Assembly (NCBI GenBank): GCA_023846275.1
Contig: CM043870.1
Span: 5,269,527-5,333,526, forward strand
Direction: 5' to 3'
Length of the DNA: 64,000 bases
Origin: Vanilla planifolia
Lineage: Eukaryota; Streptophyta; Magnoliopsida; Asparagales; Orchidaceae
Positions 53,601 through 64,000 of this stretch are shown here, in pieces. How positions within the stretch are numbered: position 1 is the first letter of the stretch; every line of letters begins with the position of its first letter. The notes under the pieces are model-generated. The model was not told the DNA's origin, ran no database searches, and was given only the letters and a program-made list of their open reading frames with translations. Position numbers and translations under genes: made by a program.

Positions 53601-55831
53601 TATAGTTTAGTCTGCCTAGTAATATAAGTATTGTAGCACAAACATATAAATACAAACACATGTAAGTAAGAAATTTTTAAAGTATAGGATTGTATAATAC
53701 GATAAAAATATATCGTATAATACAATTGTACGATAAGAAAAGGTTTAGTGTAAAAATGGTTTAAGCAAAGATACTAGAAAATGATCGTATAATATGATAC
53801 AATTATTATATTAGTTTGATTAAGACATAAAAGCATAGACAATGATCGATTATGGGTTAGAGACTTATCGTACCATACTATAATGAGATTATAATAACAC
53901 AATATGAAAAAATGAATATAAATTTAAGGAAGATTGAGGAAATATATAATATAAATCTAATTATTATATTTTTATGATTAATAGAAACTAAATGAATCTT
54001 AAAATTCAAAATGATAATGACCTAAAAAAAATGATATGAAAGAGTTTAATCGATGAAAAGCTTTTGTAAATAAAAAGTTAGAGAGCAAAAATGCGTCAAC
54101 ATAAAGAGATAACTTTTAAAGACATTTGAAGCATGTGAAAATTCTGAGAACAATTATAAAAATGGTGTTGACCATCACTTAGAGAATTTTTTTTAAAAGA
54201 ATTAGAGAGGTGCAACACTCGACCTTAGTCAAGAGAGGAAAAATTTTTAAAAATAGGCAAAAGTTGTTCATGGGTTATATATTTTAATGTGATGCATAAT
54301 CATATGTAGAAATCTCACATGATATTTGAAAAGGATTTATTTGGAGATACTTACTATTGTTATTATAATAATATTATGCTATACATTGTTTATTATATGT
54401 TTTAATTAGTTGTGTTAAATGTATATCATAACACATATGTTAAAAGGTAAAATGAGTGATTAAAATTTTGATAATAAAGTTATGTAATATGAGAAAGAGT
54501 TGAAGCTTTAAAAAAAAATTTTCAAAGTAAACTTATTATTCAAAATTACATTTTTTAGAAGTGTTTTATTAGTTAAAATAATATTTTTTGAAAATAAGTC
54601 TGCTACTTAGAATAATATTTTTTAAGAGTACTCTTAAGGAGATGTTATTAAGCATTGTGAAATAAATGTTTCAAATGTATAACAGAAAAAAGAGTTAAAA
54701 AAATTAATATGATTTTTTGAAGAAGAAATTAAGCTTTAAATGAACAAAAAAAGGAAATATAATATCTTTTATTAATTTATATTATTCTTAATGTAGACCA
54801 TGCATACGATTATCTAACAATTGCTTTTACTTTATGTTCTATGCTTTTGTTACTAAACTAGTGATTGGCTCGTACTTATTTTAGTGTAATACTTTAAAAT
54901 CAAAGGAGAACATTTTATAGGATTATTAGAATTGAGGAAGAGCTAGCATATGATGATGTAGAAGATATTTTAGAAATGATGTTTTTATATTTATTTTATT
55001 TGTGTAAAAGGATGTGTAAATATATTATTAATATTACTGTTTTATATATACATATCTTTTAAAGAGAAATATGACAATATTTATGTTTTCACATGATTAT
55101 AAAATATGCTTATGCTCTTGATTTTAAAATGATAAAGACTTACTTCCATTGTGTTTTTTAATAAAAAAATATATTTTTATATATTTTAAAAATATTAAAA
55201 GATTAGAAAAAATAAATATCATAACACCAAAATCCAAAAACAATCAATGAGAGATTACCACATAGGTCAAACTTGTCATAGGAAAAAAATGATGTTATCA
55301 TTTTATTCTATATATCTTAAGGTATATGTTCATATTATTTCAAATCATATCATAACTAATGTGTATGTGTTTTAATACTTTATAACTATTTTATATCATT
55401 CTCATGCTATAACAGAATAAAGGTATAATAATGTAAATATAACATTATAAATATAACTGTTGCTAATAACAAATCATACTATTAAAACAAGAAAACCTAA
55501 CTAAATAAAAGAAATATATAAAATGATAATAATGCATTATATCTCTATCCTCTTAGTTCTTAATAATACCATACATGTATATAAATTATTACATAATCTT
55601 CTTATAAATAATTTTCTAATATTTTGCTATTTAACCACACTCATTCTCATGCAATTATTATACTAAAGTATTAATATTTGTCTCTAAAAGCTTTCTTAAA
55701 TACTTTCTAACTCCTAACTTATTGTTTTCTCAAATTTTGTCTTTTTCACATTTTTGTATTTTAATATTATTTTTATTTATCATGTTATTATATTTCAACT
55801 ATTTTTTATTTATTTTATCAAATATTTATAT
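53601..55831. other. AT-rich intergenic DNA, no gene
   Basis: Continues with further CGTATAATAYGATACAATT-type motifs up to about 53900 and then ordinary AT-rich sequence. No recognisable protein. Confidence 0.4.
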
Positions 55832-56050
55832 ATTTTTCTCTACTTTCATTTTATTTATTTATTTTAATTTTCTTTTATTTATTTATTATTTAAAGTCCTT
55901 ATTTTTCTCTACTTTTATTTTATTTATTTATTTTTAATTTTCTTTTATTTATTTATTATTTAAAGTCCCTATTTTTCTCTACTTTTATTTTATTTATTTA
56001 TTTTTAATTTTCTTTTATTTATTTATTACTTAAAGTCCCTATTTTTCTCT
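55832..56050. repeat. T-rich tandem repeat with 70-bp unit, three units
   Basis: ATTTTTCTCTACTTTTATTT recurs at 55832, 55901 and 55971, and its first ten bases again at 56041, so the period is 69-70 bp. Each unit also has TTTAATTTTCTTTTATTTAT and TTTAAAGTCC. Units are nearly identical apart from single changes, so the array is young compared with most repeats in this window. Confidence 0.9.
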
Positions 56051-56262
56051 TTTTTTTACTTCTCTCTCCTTTACCAATAGCACACCAAGCAATTCAATTC
56101 TTGAACTAGTTGTCCACAAGTTGAAGCTAACCTTCAATAGACAAGCCACCTCCTGTGTGTCTCACATGCACTTGTGCCTTGTCTAACCCCAATTTTAATT
56201 TGGTCCAATACAACCTAACTTGATCTTGTAAAAATTGAACCTACGAAAACTTTTGTTTCACT

Positions 56263-56290
56263 TTCCCTCTTTCTCTCTCTCTCTCTCTCA
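56263..56290. repeat. CT dinucleotide microsatellite
   Basis: A pyrimidine run dominated by CT, about 28 bp, with a further short CT run near 56305. Confidence 0.85.
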
Positions 56291-59200
56291 TATTTTTTCC
56301 TAATCTCTCTCTCTGTTATGGCTTCCTCTAGTGCTATCATAATGACAAACCTAATAATTATTATATACTTTTTATTATTTACAAATTTATCATCCATCAA
56401 ACATTTTAATAATAATAACAAAATTCTCAGAATTACAAATCTTTCCTAACATGACCAACATTTTTATATTTACATATCCATCCTCTATAAAATTGATTTG
56501 ACTTAATCCAATTTTTTTTGAATTTTCAAATATACCATGAGCACAAACCTGAGAATCACAAATATATTTTGAAATTTTAAAAATTCATAATAAATTAATT
56601 ACTTATCCAAAATCTGTAAACTTAATGCTAATGGATTGGTCCCATAAAGTTATATTTATTGGTATGCTCAATTAAGATTTTAGATAAGTTTTAAAATTAT
56701 GATACAATTATCAAGATTTTAATATTCTCTAAATATTTTTGTGTAAAAAGATAATATTTTAATAATTTAATTTTATCACATCAAAACATATATTATTATA
56801 ATAACATGGGCTAAAGTTTAAGTTTTATCATATATTAAATTTTTTAAAAATAAGAGTTGTTATATCAACTTTGAGGAAGAAAGGAAATAAAAAGAAAAGA
56901 GAAATTGTAAGGAGATTTGGTGTTTGCTATTATAACTTAAAGGGAGAGCTTAAAAATGAGAAAAAGAAAGGAGTTATTAAGAGGTGATTTTAGCAAAGAA
57001 AGCAAGGGAGCAATAGCTAGCCATGAAAGAGGTAAGATTTAATATTTGTTTTATGGAATTCAATTTGGTTATATGTGAAAGATGTGGGGGGATTGGTGCA
57101 ATTCATGAGTTAGGATGTGATTTGAAATAGAATCTAGCAAGTTCAGAGAATTTTTTCTTATTAAGATGAGGAATGTACTATATATTGAAATATATATTTG
57201 ATACATTCAAGTGATTTTAAGGTAAACTGTCTTGCATGATGGGAGTAGTAATTGGGTTGACAAAAGACCCAATCAATTGTACAATATGTCTTTATCTTTT
57301 GTTTTTTTAACAAACAGAAAATCACTTAATTTAAAGAGAGTTATGCTTAAAGTAAAAGGATTTTGCAAAAGTGTTTTTTGATGTAGTCTTCAACTATTAA
57401 TAAAGATATTTAAATAACTCTTTGTGATTTTAAGAGGAATTGAAAGAGTACATTTGAACCAATAGAAGAAAATAAAAATATTTAAGTTAAGAAAATTGAT
57501 TGCAATGCTATTATTAATCTAATTATATGATATGTTTATTGAGATAACTTAGAATTAGTATGCATTATTTGGTGTGTTGTTCTAAATAAGAATGATATGT
57601 GGTGATAGTGATTTAAAACTTAATTTATCATGTGAGTATGATTATAATTATTCTTGTTCATATTTTGTGAAAAATATGAAAAAAAAGGGTAAATGATATG
57701 CAAAGAAAATAATAAAAGTGATAAATTTAAGTGACATATGACGAAATATAAATGATCAGGAAAAAAGAAAAAGAAAAATATTTTTTTCATGATCATAGTA
57801 ACTTCAACTCAAGCGCTATTGATTTGATTAAATACAAGTGTCTTGATTATGATACAATGGCATTAGGCATCTTATGTTATCAAGCAATATATTGGATACA
57901 ATAAGAGATATTATATATCGAGATATGATACTGAAATTAAGAATGAAACATGACATAATAAAGAAGGCTAAAAATTAAACAATTTTTCTTCTTATTAAAA
58001 GAGTAGTTTTTTAGTCTCCTATAGTAATGTTTAATAATGTTTACTTATTTTTCTTTTATATAATAAATTAGTTATGTAATATCATATTATTTTTTAATTT
58101 ATATGTTATAACCATACTTATGTTATATTTATGGTATAGTTTCTCCACAACATTAACGAAGAGTAATTATCTAGAAATGTGACAACTAAGTATAAACATT
58201 CTTCGAGGTTATACGAGTTTTGATATGTTTAGAGTTTCTCATACTTATAAAAATGTTATTAGGGCAAATTATGTGTTGTCTATATTATCATTTATAATAA
58301 CTTTCTCTTAAAGAAGGATTACTCATTTCAAATGATTTTTGATCAATGATTATATATGATTATGTTTGTTGTATTTAGTTTTTAAGTTATATTTTATATG
58401 TTATAATTAGCTTTCAAGAAAAATTAGCTCAACATAATTGTGTAGATCGTTTCAATACGTAATTTAATTTCTAATATATGACTATTTTTTTTCTTATTTT
58501 TAGATAATTAATTGTAATATGCTTTTGTGTCAATCTAATCTATGTTGATACTTAACATTTTTTTTTATTTTGCATGAATTTTGGTTTATTTTAAAATAAT
58601 AAAAAGTTGAATTATTTTTATTCCTGAGCATGGTACTATAGCGGTATTAAATCAGTACTATATTGTCGGCCTGTGTCACAACATTTTAACTTCGCATTAA
58701 TGGCCTTCTTCAAGTAAAAATTATAAGAAAGGGGTTAAGTTCCTCAAATTTACCATTGTAGTAGAGAAATTATTTTCATTGTATTTCATGCAACAAACCC
58801 TAATTTAAAAAAAAAGAATACTCAAGCTAAAGCTAAAATTCTTTCTCAAAATAGTGACAATTCCATCTTAAGATTATTTTTTTTATATTTTAAATTATTA
58901 ATAAAAAATAAAAAGTATTATTATACCATTAAAAATTTATGTATTTAATAAAAATGTTGTCTCTAGGTTTGTTGTAAAATGGTGACATAAATATCAATAA
59001 TATCATTTTAAATTGATAAAATTATTTTTTTATGTTTTTTTTTTGAAAAATTGGTTCTTTGAAAATTGGTTACAAAAGACTAATTTTAAAAACAATTGTA
59101 TCAAGTATTTTTGGATGAAAAATAATTTTTTTTAAAAATCAATACGAGTGTAACAAAAATATTAAGAACAACAAAGAAAAAAGAAAAAAAAATATTTGTA

Positions 59201-61340
59201 ATATTTAATAAAAATACAACAATATCTACTACTTATATTCATACACTTCATCAAAGAAAAAAAATCATCTTTTAACATTAAATAAAAATGACATAACAAA
59301 AACAACAGATAAAACCTAAACAAGACCCAAAACCCGAGTGGCAAATCTCAAACTCGATTAAACTCAACCATCATCTTAAAAGCTTATCTTCAAGTGAGAG
59401 GCCCCTTTGAATAATGATTTAATGTCAACCATTTTTGTTGTTTGAGAAGCTTGATGATGAAAGACTTGGATGTAAACATGGTGTTCTTCCCCTTCACATC
59501 TCAAGCTTTAACTTTGTATAGGGGATTTCTTTTGTGATGGGTCTCGTCTAGGGTTTGTTGCGACTCCCCAAAACAATCTTTTTTTGCATATGACTTTTGC
59601 TTTTAAGGCATTCCCCACTCCTCAATTCCTGCTTCCATGTTCCCTTTGGGTCTCTCACCCAAATCCCTAAGTTTATGCTGACATATTGTGTTAATTCATG
59701 CAATGAGTTGGATTACTGTTCTTGGAAAAGATTTGATCACACTTTTGAACTGTATGATGACCTTCAACAATGAGCAGTGCAGCCATCTTTATTGGGAGGA
59801 TGAAATAAAGAAGAAAAAGGGGAAGCAAAAATAAAAAGGAGATAAACACCTTGATGAGAAGGAAGATTTTTTATTACATTCAATCATGTCTTGAGCAATG
59901 AAGTGACTTCTTCAAAAATTATGTTAATTCGTTTATATCATACAACTAATTTATATATTACATAAGATTTTTTTTTTGTGTGTGATGAATTCTAGCAGTT
60001 TGTTCAATAGTTGAGGTTTCGAAGATGAAAACGCTTCACTCTTAATTAATTTTTCTATCATGTCATATGCATTAGATTCATTTCTTTCTTATTAATTGTT
60101 TCGCACCACAAAAGTAGTCATAGGAGCATCATATAATCTTGATTTTTAATATATAATTTTAAAACTAACTATATGGTTGTATGTAGCTATGTATCATTGA
60201 CATAAAAAATTATGTATCATAATGACAAAAAATCATCTTTAAAATACGAACAACAGTTATTTTGTATAATATGATTGTATAAGATTCATTATATTTGAAA
60301 AATTAAATCATATTTTCTTAAAAAGTATTATATTTTTCAAATATGCCTATTATAATAAAAATTTTTATGTTCATTAGAGACTAATACAAATAGAGAATAA
60401 GTTTCATTCATATTCTCATATAATTTTTATATAAAAAAATAGTTGTATATATAAATTTGTGAATCATTGCTTTTATAAAATAATTTTTGTAAACATTAGT
60501 TAAATATTAAATAAGTTAATAGAAAATATCATATAATTAATCAGACATAAAATATTAATATACATCCAAAATATTGCCAATCATAGTTACATCAATACAG
60601 ATCTCTTTTATGTAGATGAATCTCATAGCCATAACATAAATTTAATTGTCAAACAAAACATTCAATTAATAAAAAGTTTATTTAAAATACCAATAAATAA
60701 GATATATTATTATCATAAAATTCAAAAATATAAAATATGACATTGATATGAAAAAAAACTCAAAAATAAATATAAAACAACATTCATAGGAATCTTAATT
60801 GCATGACATCAATTTTATTCAAAACTATTATAAGTTTTAGATTTTTATTAGCAATTTAAAGTTAAAATACACAATTCATTATTTACCCTTGTTTTAACAA
60901 TGATGCATGCTATCTTCATGTTAGGGATTAAGTTATCTACTTCAAAGTTTTCAATTTCATCTTCGTTAGGTTTGATTAAAAAAAAATGTTTTTTTTATTT
61001 ATAATTTTTTAATTTTTAGGAAATAATAATTTCTAAAAATATTTAAAAAAAGAAATAAAAATAAAATAAAATACTGCTCAATTGTAGAAAGTCAAATTTC
61101 AACTGTTGAAAGTCAAGAACGGATCGAACGTCGAGGGATTCGAGATCCAATAATAAACGAATAATCGTAAAGCTGCTAATTTTGAAGCAGAGTTGCTCGT
61201 CTACGTATGCCACGTAGGGCTCCGCCGTTCTGTTTGGTAGAGCTTTTGAAAAGCGTTTTTCTCCAATTTGAAAGATATAAATTTCTTTTTTTTTGTGCGA
61301 ATTTTTAGTTTTAAATGGAAAAATAAACGATAAAAATCAA
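56291..61340. other. Intergenic DNA, no gene recognised
   Basis: Mostly AT-rich. A less AT-rich patch at 59400-59800 (CAACCATTTTTGTTGTTTGAG, later GGGTCTCGTCTAGGGTTTG) has no open frame longer than 60 codons and no recognisable protein. From about 61080 GC content rises into the promoter of the TCP gene. Confidence 0.4.
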
Positions 61341-61680
61341 ACGTACGAATGCGCCAAAAACCCTAACCCTAGGCGGGAAGGCGGCGAAAATGAGGTGGCG
61401 TCCCCGGGATCGGAACCGGAGGCAAAGTAAAAGCTCGACGGGTAACGGAGGAAAAAGGCCGGGAATGATTGCCCGACCGGAAAAGCGTGCCCCACACAAA
61501 CCCTATCCTTTTTTTTCGTGAATTTTTTTTGACTTGAAAATGGGACCCACTTCTGTGAGTGGGCCCCGCTTTTGTCTTTAAAAGAGCACCGCACGTGGCG
61601 TCTCAGCACATGTGAGTGCTCCACTACAGTGTTTCGAGAAAAGGAACAAATAAAGCAGAGGAAGAGAAATTACAACATAT

Positions 61681-61740
61681 TTAAAAATAAAAAAATAAAA
61701 ATAAAAAATAAAAAAATAAAAATAAAAAATAAAACATAAA
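61681..61740. repeat. A-rich microsatellite (AAAAATA units)
   Basis: Sixty bp of A interrupted by single T at regular intervals, with a longer repeated unit of about 20 bp. It lies at the boundary between promoter and leader of the TCP gene. Confidence 0.85.
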
Positions 61741-62130
61741 CTTTTTTATTTTCCTCTTCCTTATCCTCGAGAGTTGACAGTCCAACTCCTTCCGTCTCCG
61801 TCGCCCCTTTCTCCATCGCTTTCTCTATCTGAATCAAAAACGCAGCAGCTTTTGATTCCTCTCGCTCTCTCTCTCTCTGACTTCCTCAGCTTATGAAACA
61901 CCTCAAGCTTGGATTTTTAGTGGGTTATATTGCCTTTGAGATACCTAAGCCCTTCTCTGCTTCAGATATTTGAATTGCCTGTCCCGCTTGCTGTGATTTG
62001 CGGCCAAAATTCTTTCCATGCTTCACTGCCTGCGCTTTACGGCACATTTGGTCTATATCTGTGATTGCGGTGAATCCCTGATTTGGTCTCGTTTCCGGGT
62101 TTGATCTCCGGAATTGTATAGGTAAAGGTT

Positions 62131-62157
62131 ATGTAGGGTATGACCATGGAGTGTTGA
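62131..62157 (+). promoter_or_regulatory. Upstream open reading frames in the TCP leader
   Basis: ATG-TAG at 62131-62136 is a start codon followed directly by a stop. A second upstream frame runs ATG ACC ATG GAG TGT TGA at 62140-62157 and ends 5 nt before the main ATG at 62163. If both are in the mature leader they should reduce or condition translation of the TCP protein. An intron acceptor at TTATGTAG/GGTATG could remove the first one. Confidence 0.55.
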
Positions 62158-62162
62158 AGACG

Positions 62163-63185
62163 ATGGAGGGAGAAGCGGGAGGAGGAACGCGCGGCCGACC
62201 TAATTTTCCTCTCCAACTTCTTGAAAAGAAGGAAACAGAGGAGGCAGGTTGCTCCACCTCCGCCGCAGGGCCAAGCGCGCACCACTCTCACCATCTTTCG
62301 CTCCCAGGCGACGCAACCAAGAAGCCGCAGCCAAAGAGAACGTCGACCAAGGACCGCCACACAAAGGTCGAGGGCCGCGGCCGTCGCATCCGCATGCCGG
62401 CTCTCTGCGCTGCCCGAGTCTTTCAGCTCACGCGGGAGCTCGGCCACAAGTCCGACGGTGAGACAATAGAATGGCTACTCCAGCAAGCCGAGCCGGCGGT
62501 CATCGCGGCCACGGGAACCGGCACCATTCCGGCCAACTTCACGTCTCTCAACATCTCCCTAAGGAGCTCCGGTTCTACTGTATCCGCCGGACACTCACAC
62601 CTACACCACCTCCGCTCTGCGGCCGCCGCGGCGCACTACCTCTCTGCGGCGCCACATCCAGTCCGCTTTCGCTCTGATTGGACCGTCGGCATCGGTCCCT
62701 CCTCCACTTCCTCCCTGCTCAACTTCCAAGACTCGTCCGACATAGATGCCTCCGGAAACATCCGGAAGCGGCGGTGGGAGCATGAACTGAACCACCATCA
62801 ACAGCAGATGATGGCCGGATACACCACAGCATCACAGGGACAGATTCCCGCAGCATTATGGCCGGCGGGAGGCAGCGCTGCCTCCTGCGATCAGATATGG
62901 CCCTTTGCGCAAATGGGTCCTGCCGCAACGATGCTCCGCGGAACGGTTCCCGGAGGTCTGCACTTCATGAACTTCCCGGCCACCCCCATGGCTCTGCTTC
63001 CTGGACAACAGCTTGGTCTCAGCCCCAGCGGAGGAGGTGGTGAGGCCCACTTGGGTATTCTGGCTGCCCTAAACTCCTATCGTCCTCCTGCTCACGAACC
63101 ATCTTCTCACCAAGACCGACAGTCACAGCATCACGGCGGCGGAGGGGGCGACAGAAACGACACGATGAGCACCAGCGAATCCTAG
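62163..63185 (+). CDS. TCP14: Class I TCP transcription factor (TCP14/TCP15-like)
   Basis: Plant-specific bHLH-like DNA-binding protein of 340 aa, expected in the nucleus, controlling cell proliferation and hormone-linked growth genes. The TCP domain covers about residues 58-112: basic region [20 protein letters not shown], then [20 protein letters not shown] and [17 protein letters not shown]. The short basic region and [20 protein letters not shown] tail are class I (PCF) features. The C-terminal [21 protein letters not shown] resembles the conserved C-terminal motif of TCP14/TCP15. The rest is low-complexity Ser/His/Gly/Ala. The frame is open four codons upstream but only to a GTG, so ATG 62163 is the start. 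It is a single exon, GC-rich against its surroundings. Confidence 0.93.
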   Translation: MEGEAGGGTRGRPNFPLQLLEKKETEEAGCSTSAAGPSAHHSHHLSLPGDATKKPQPKRTSTKDRHTKVEGRGRRIRMPALCAARVFQLTRELGHKSDGETIEWLLQQAEPAVIAATGTGTIPANFTSLNISLRSSGSTVSAGHSHLHHLRSAAAAAHYLSAAPHPVRFRSDWTVGIGPSSTSSLLNFQDSSDIDASGNIRKRRWEHELNHHQQQMMAGYTTASQGQIPAALWPAGGSAASCDQIWPFAQMGPAATMLRGTVPGGLHFMNFPATPMALLPGQQLGLSPSGGGGEAHLGILAALNSYRPPAHEPSSHQDRQSQHHGGGGGDRNDTMSTSES

Positions 63186-64000
63186 CTTGGCCGCCATGCA
63201 ATGCACTGCTTCGTTGCCCTTCCTCACTTTCTTTCTCTCTCTTTTTTTTTTGTTTTTATGAGACTCGATTTGTTTCCTTCTCTATCTGCATTCTCCTTTT
63301 TCTGCTCATCGATCCTGTTCTGTTCAACATTTCGTTTACTTTGGAAGAAGAACTTTGTCAAGATTAATCCAGGTCGTGTTAAATTTTAGGGTTTATAATC
63401 AGAAGAAGACCAATGTCCACTGAATCAACACAGTAAGTCAACCAATTTTACTCAATACTTTTCTCTCCCTTACTAAAAATATCTATCCATGTTTATATAT
63501 ATATAATAAAAAAATATTTAACATCAAAATCTATATTATAAACTAATTCAAAATTAAAATTTAAGTTAAGATTCTTTATTTTTTAATTATGTGATTATAA
63601 AATGTTATATGAACTAAAAAAGTATAGATACAATATTTTATAAAATTTTATAATATTAATAAATTTTTTGTTTTTCATGATGTTACATTATTAAAATTTA
63701 TTTATAAATTAAAAAAAAAAAAAATTTAATTATCCCTTTTTTTACTTTGCATCTTGATGCACTTTTTTGTTAGTTTACTAACAAGAAACTCAAAAGAAGT
63801 TGCAAAACTCCACAAAGACATCAAAGGAAACTTTAATCTACACAACATAACACCTTTATTTCCCCATTTCGTTGAACTTTTTTTCCCAAATATGTTAAGT
63901 TCATTAGATGAAAAGTGAAGACATGGGACAAAATCATTAAGGCATGCTTGAGATTTATAGGAGAGTTATTACTAGAAATGCCTCATGGTTTTGGATGAAG
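63186..64000. other. TCP 3' UTR and AT-rich downstream DNA
   Basis: T-rich 3' UTR to roughly 63400-63500 (no single clear polyadenylation signal). Beyond it, a GATGTTACA at 63679-63687 is the reverse complement of the TGTAACATC start of the dispersed repeats at 16037 and 53062. The next 100 bp on the minus strand are similarly AT-rich, with weak resemblance. No gene to the window end. Confidence 0.4.

Larger units (their letters stand above)
61341..62162 (+). promoter_or_regulatory. Promoter and leader of the TCP gene: telo-box, paired TCP sites, G-box, upstream AUGs
   Basis: In order the sequence holds a telo-box AAACCCTAA extended to AAACCCTAACCCTAG (61358-61372). Next come two inverted sites that match the class I TCP consensus GGNCCCAC: GGACCCAC (61543-61550) and GTGGGCCC (61559-61566). 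A G-box/ABRE core CACGTGGC follows at 61592-61599. An A-rich tract of AAAAATA units (61681-61740) and a CT-rich leader (61750-61890) come next. Three ATGs (62131, 62140, 62146) precede the coding start. The leader start is inferred from composition. Class I TCP proteins bind these sites, so self-regulation is possible but unproven. Confidence 0.6.

Noticed and set aside
62151..62162. Four extra in-frame codons before the TCP ATG
   Set aside because: The frame begins at a GTG; the first in-frame ATG is 62163, which is the normal choice.
62037..63201. Several 60-136 codon open frames on both strands overlapping the TCP gene
   Set aside because: GC-rich shadows of the TCP coding frame; only the 62163-63185 frame has a recognisable domain.

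Overview
This is a nuclear fragment of a flowering plant. The evidence is spliced genes with GT-AG introns, a TCP transcription factor, a plastid-targeted fatty-acid enzyme, and AT-rich intergenic DNA full of decayed Ty1/copia and Ty3/gypsy LTR retrotransposons. The TCP exon is GC-rich against a very AT-rich background, which would suit a monocot, but I cannot name the species.

Three protein-coding genes are well supported. (1) A NAP1/SET-family histone chaperone (NRP type) lies on the + strand, with ten coding exons from 16916 to 27946 (263 aa). (2) A plastid beta-ketoacyl-ACP synthase III (KAS III) lies on the - strand, with eight coding exons from 41854 down to 28566 (406 aa). It is tail-to-tail with the first gene, with 619 bp between the stop codons. 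(3) An intronless class I TCP transcription factor (TCP14/TCP15-like, 340 aa) lies on the + strand at 62163-63185. Its upstream region carries a pair of inverted class I TCP sites, a telo-box, a G-box and several upstream AUGs. The genes belong to unrelated pathways (chromatin, plastid fatty-acid synthesis, growth control) and nothing suggests joint function.

Layout. 1-520: copia gag/protease remnant (-). 521-2779: no clear gene. 2780-3130: GC-richer block with a transit-peptide-like first exon candidate (-). 3635-10325: a heavily mutated gypsy element (-) with readable gag, reverse transcriptase, RNase H and integrase, bounded by diverged direct repeats. 10.3-16.4 kb: intergenic DNA with a TA microsatellite, a ~60-bp tandem repeat, a GC-rich CT-repeat block and a dispersed repeat. 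16.4-28.2 kb: NRP gene. 28.2-42.1 kb: KAS III gene, whose introns 1 and 7 hold copia elements in antisense orientation plus a 112-bp tandem repeat. 42.4-43.7 kb: a fold-back inverted repeat next to a ~330-bp tandem array just upstream of KAS III. 43.7-61.3 kb: AT-rich intergenic DNA with microsatellites, a copia gag remnant, a weak exon-like fragment at 49.9 kb, a second copy of the dispersed repeat (53.1 kb) and a 70-bp tandem repeat (55.8 kb). 61.3-63.5 kb: TCP gene and promoter.

I did not find any convincing undescribed system. The points most worth a second look are the TCP promoter and leader architecture, the transposon-laden KAS III introns, and the repeat families that I could not assign. 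All exon boundaries were read by eye from GT/AG sites and family similarity; no searches were run.
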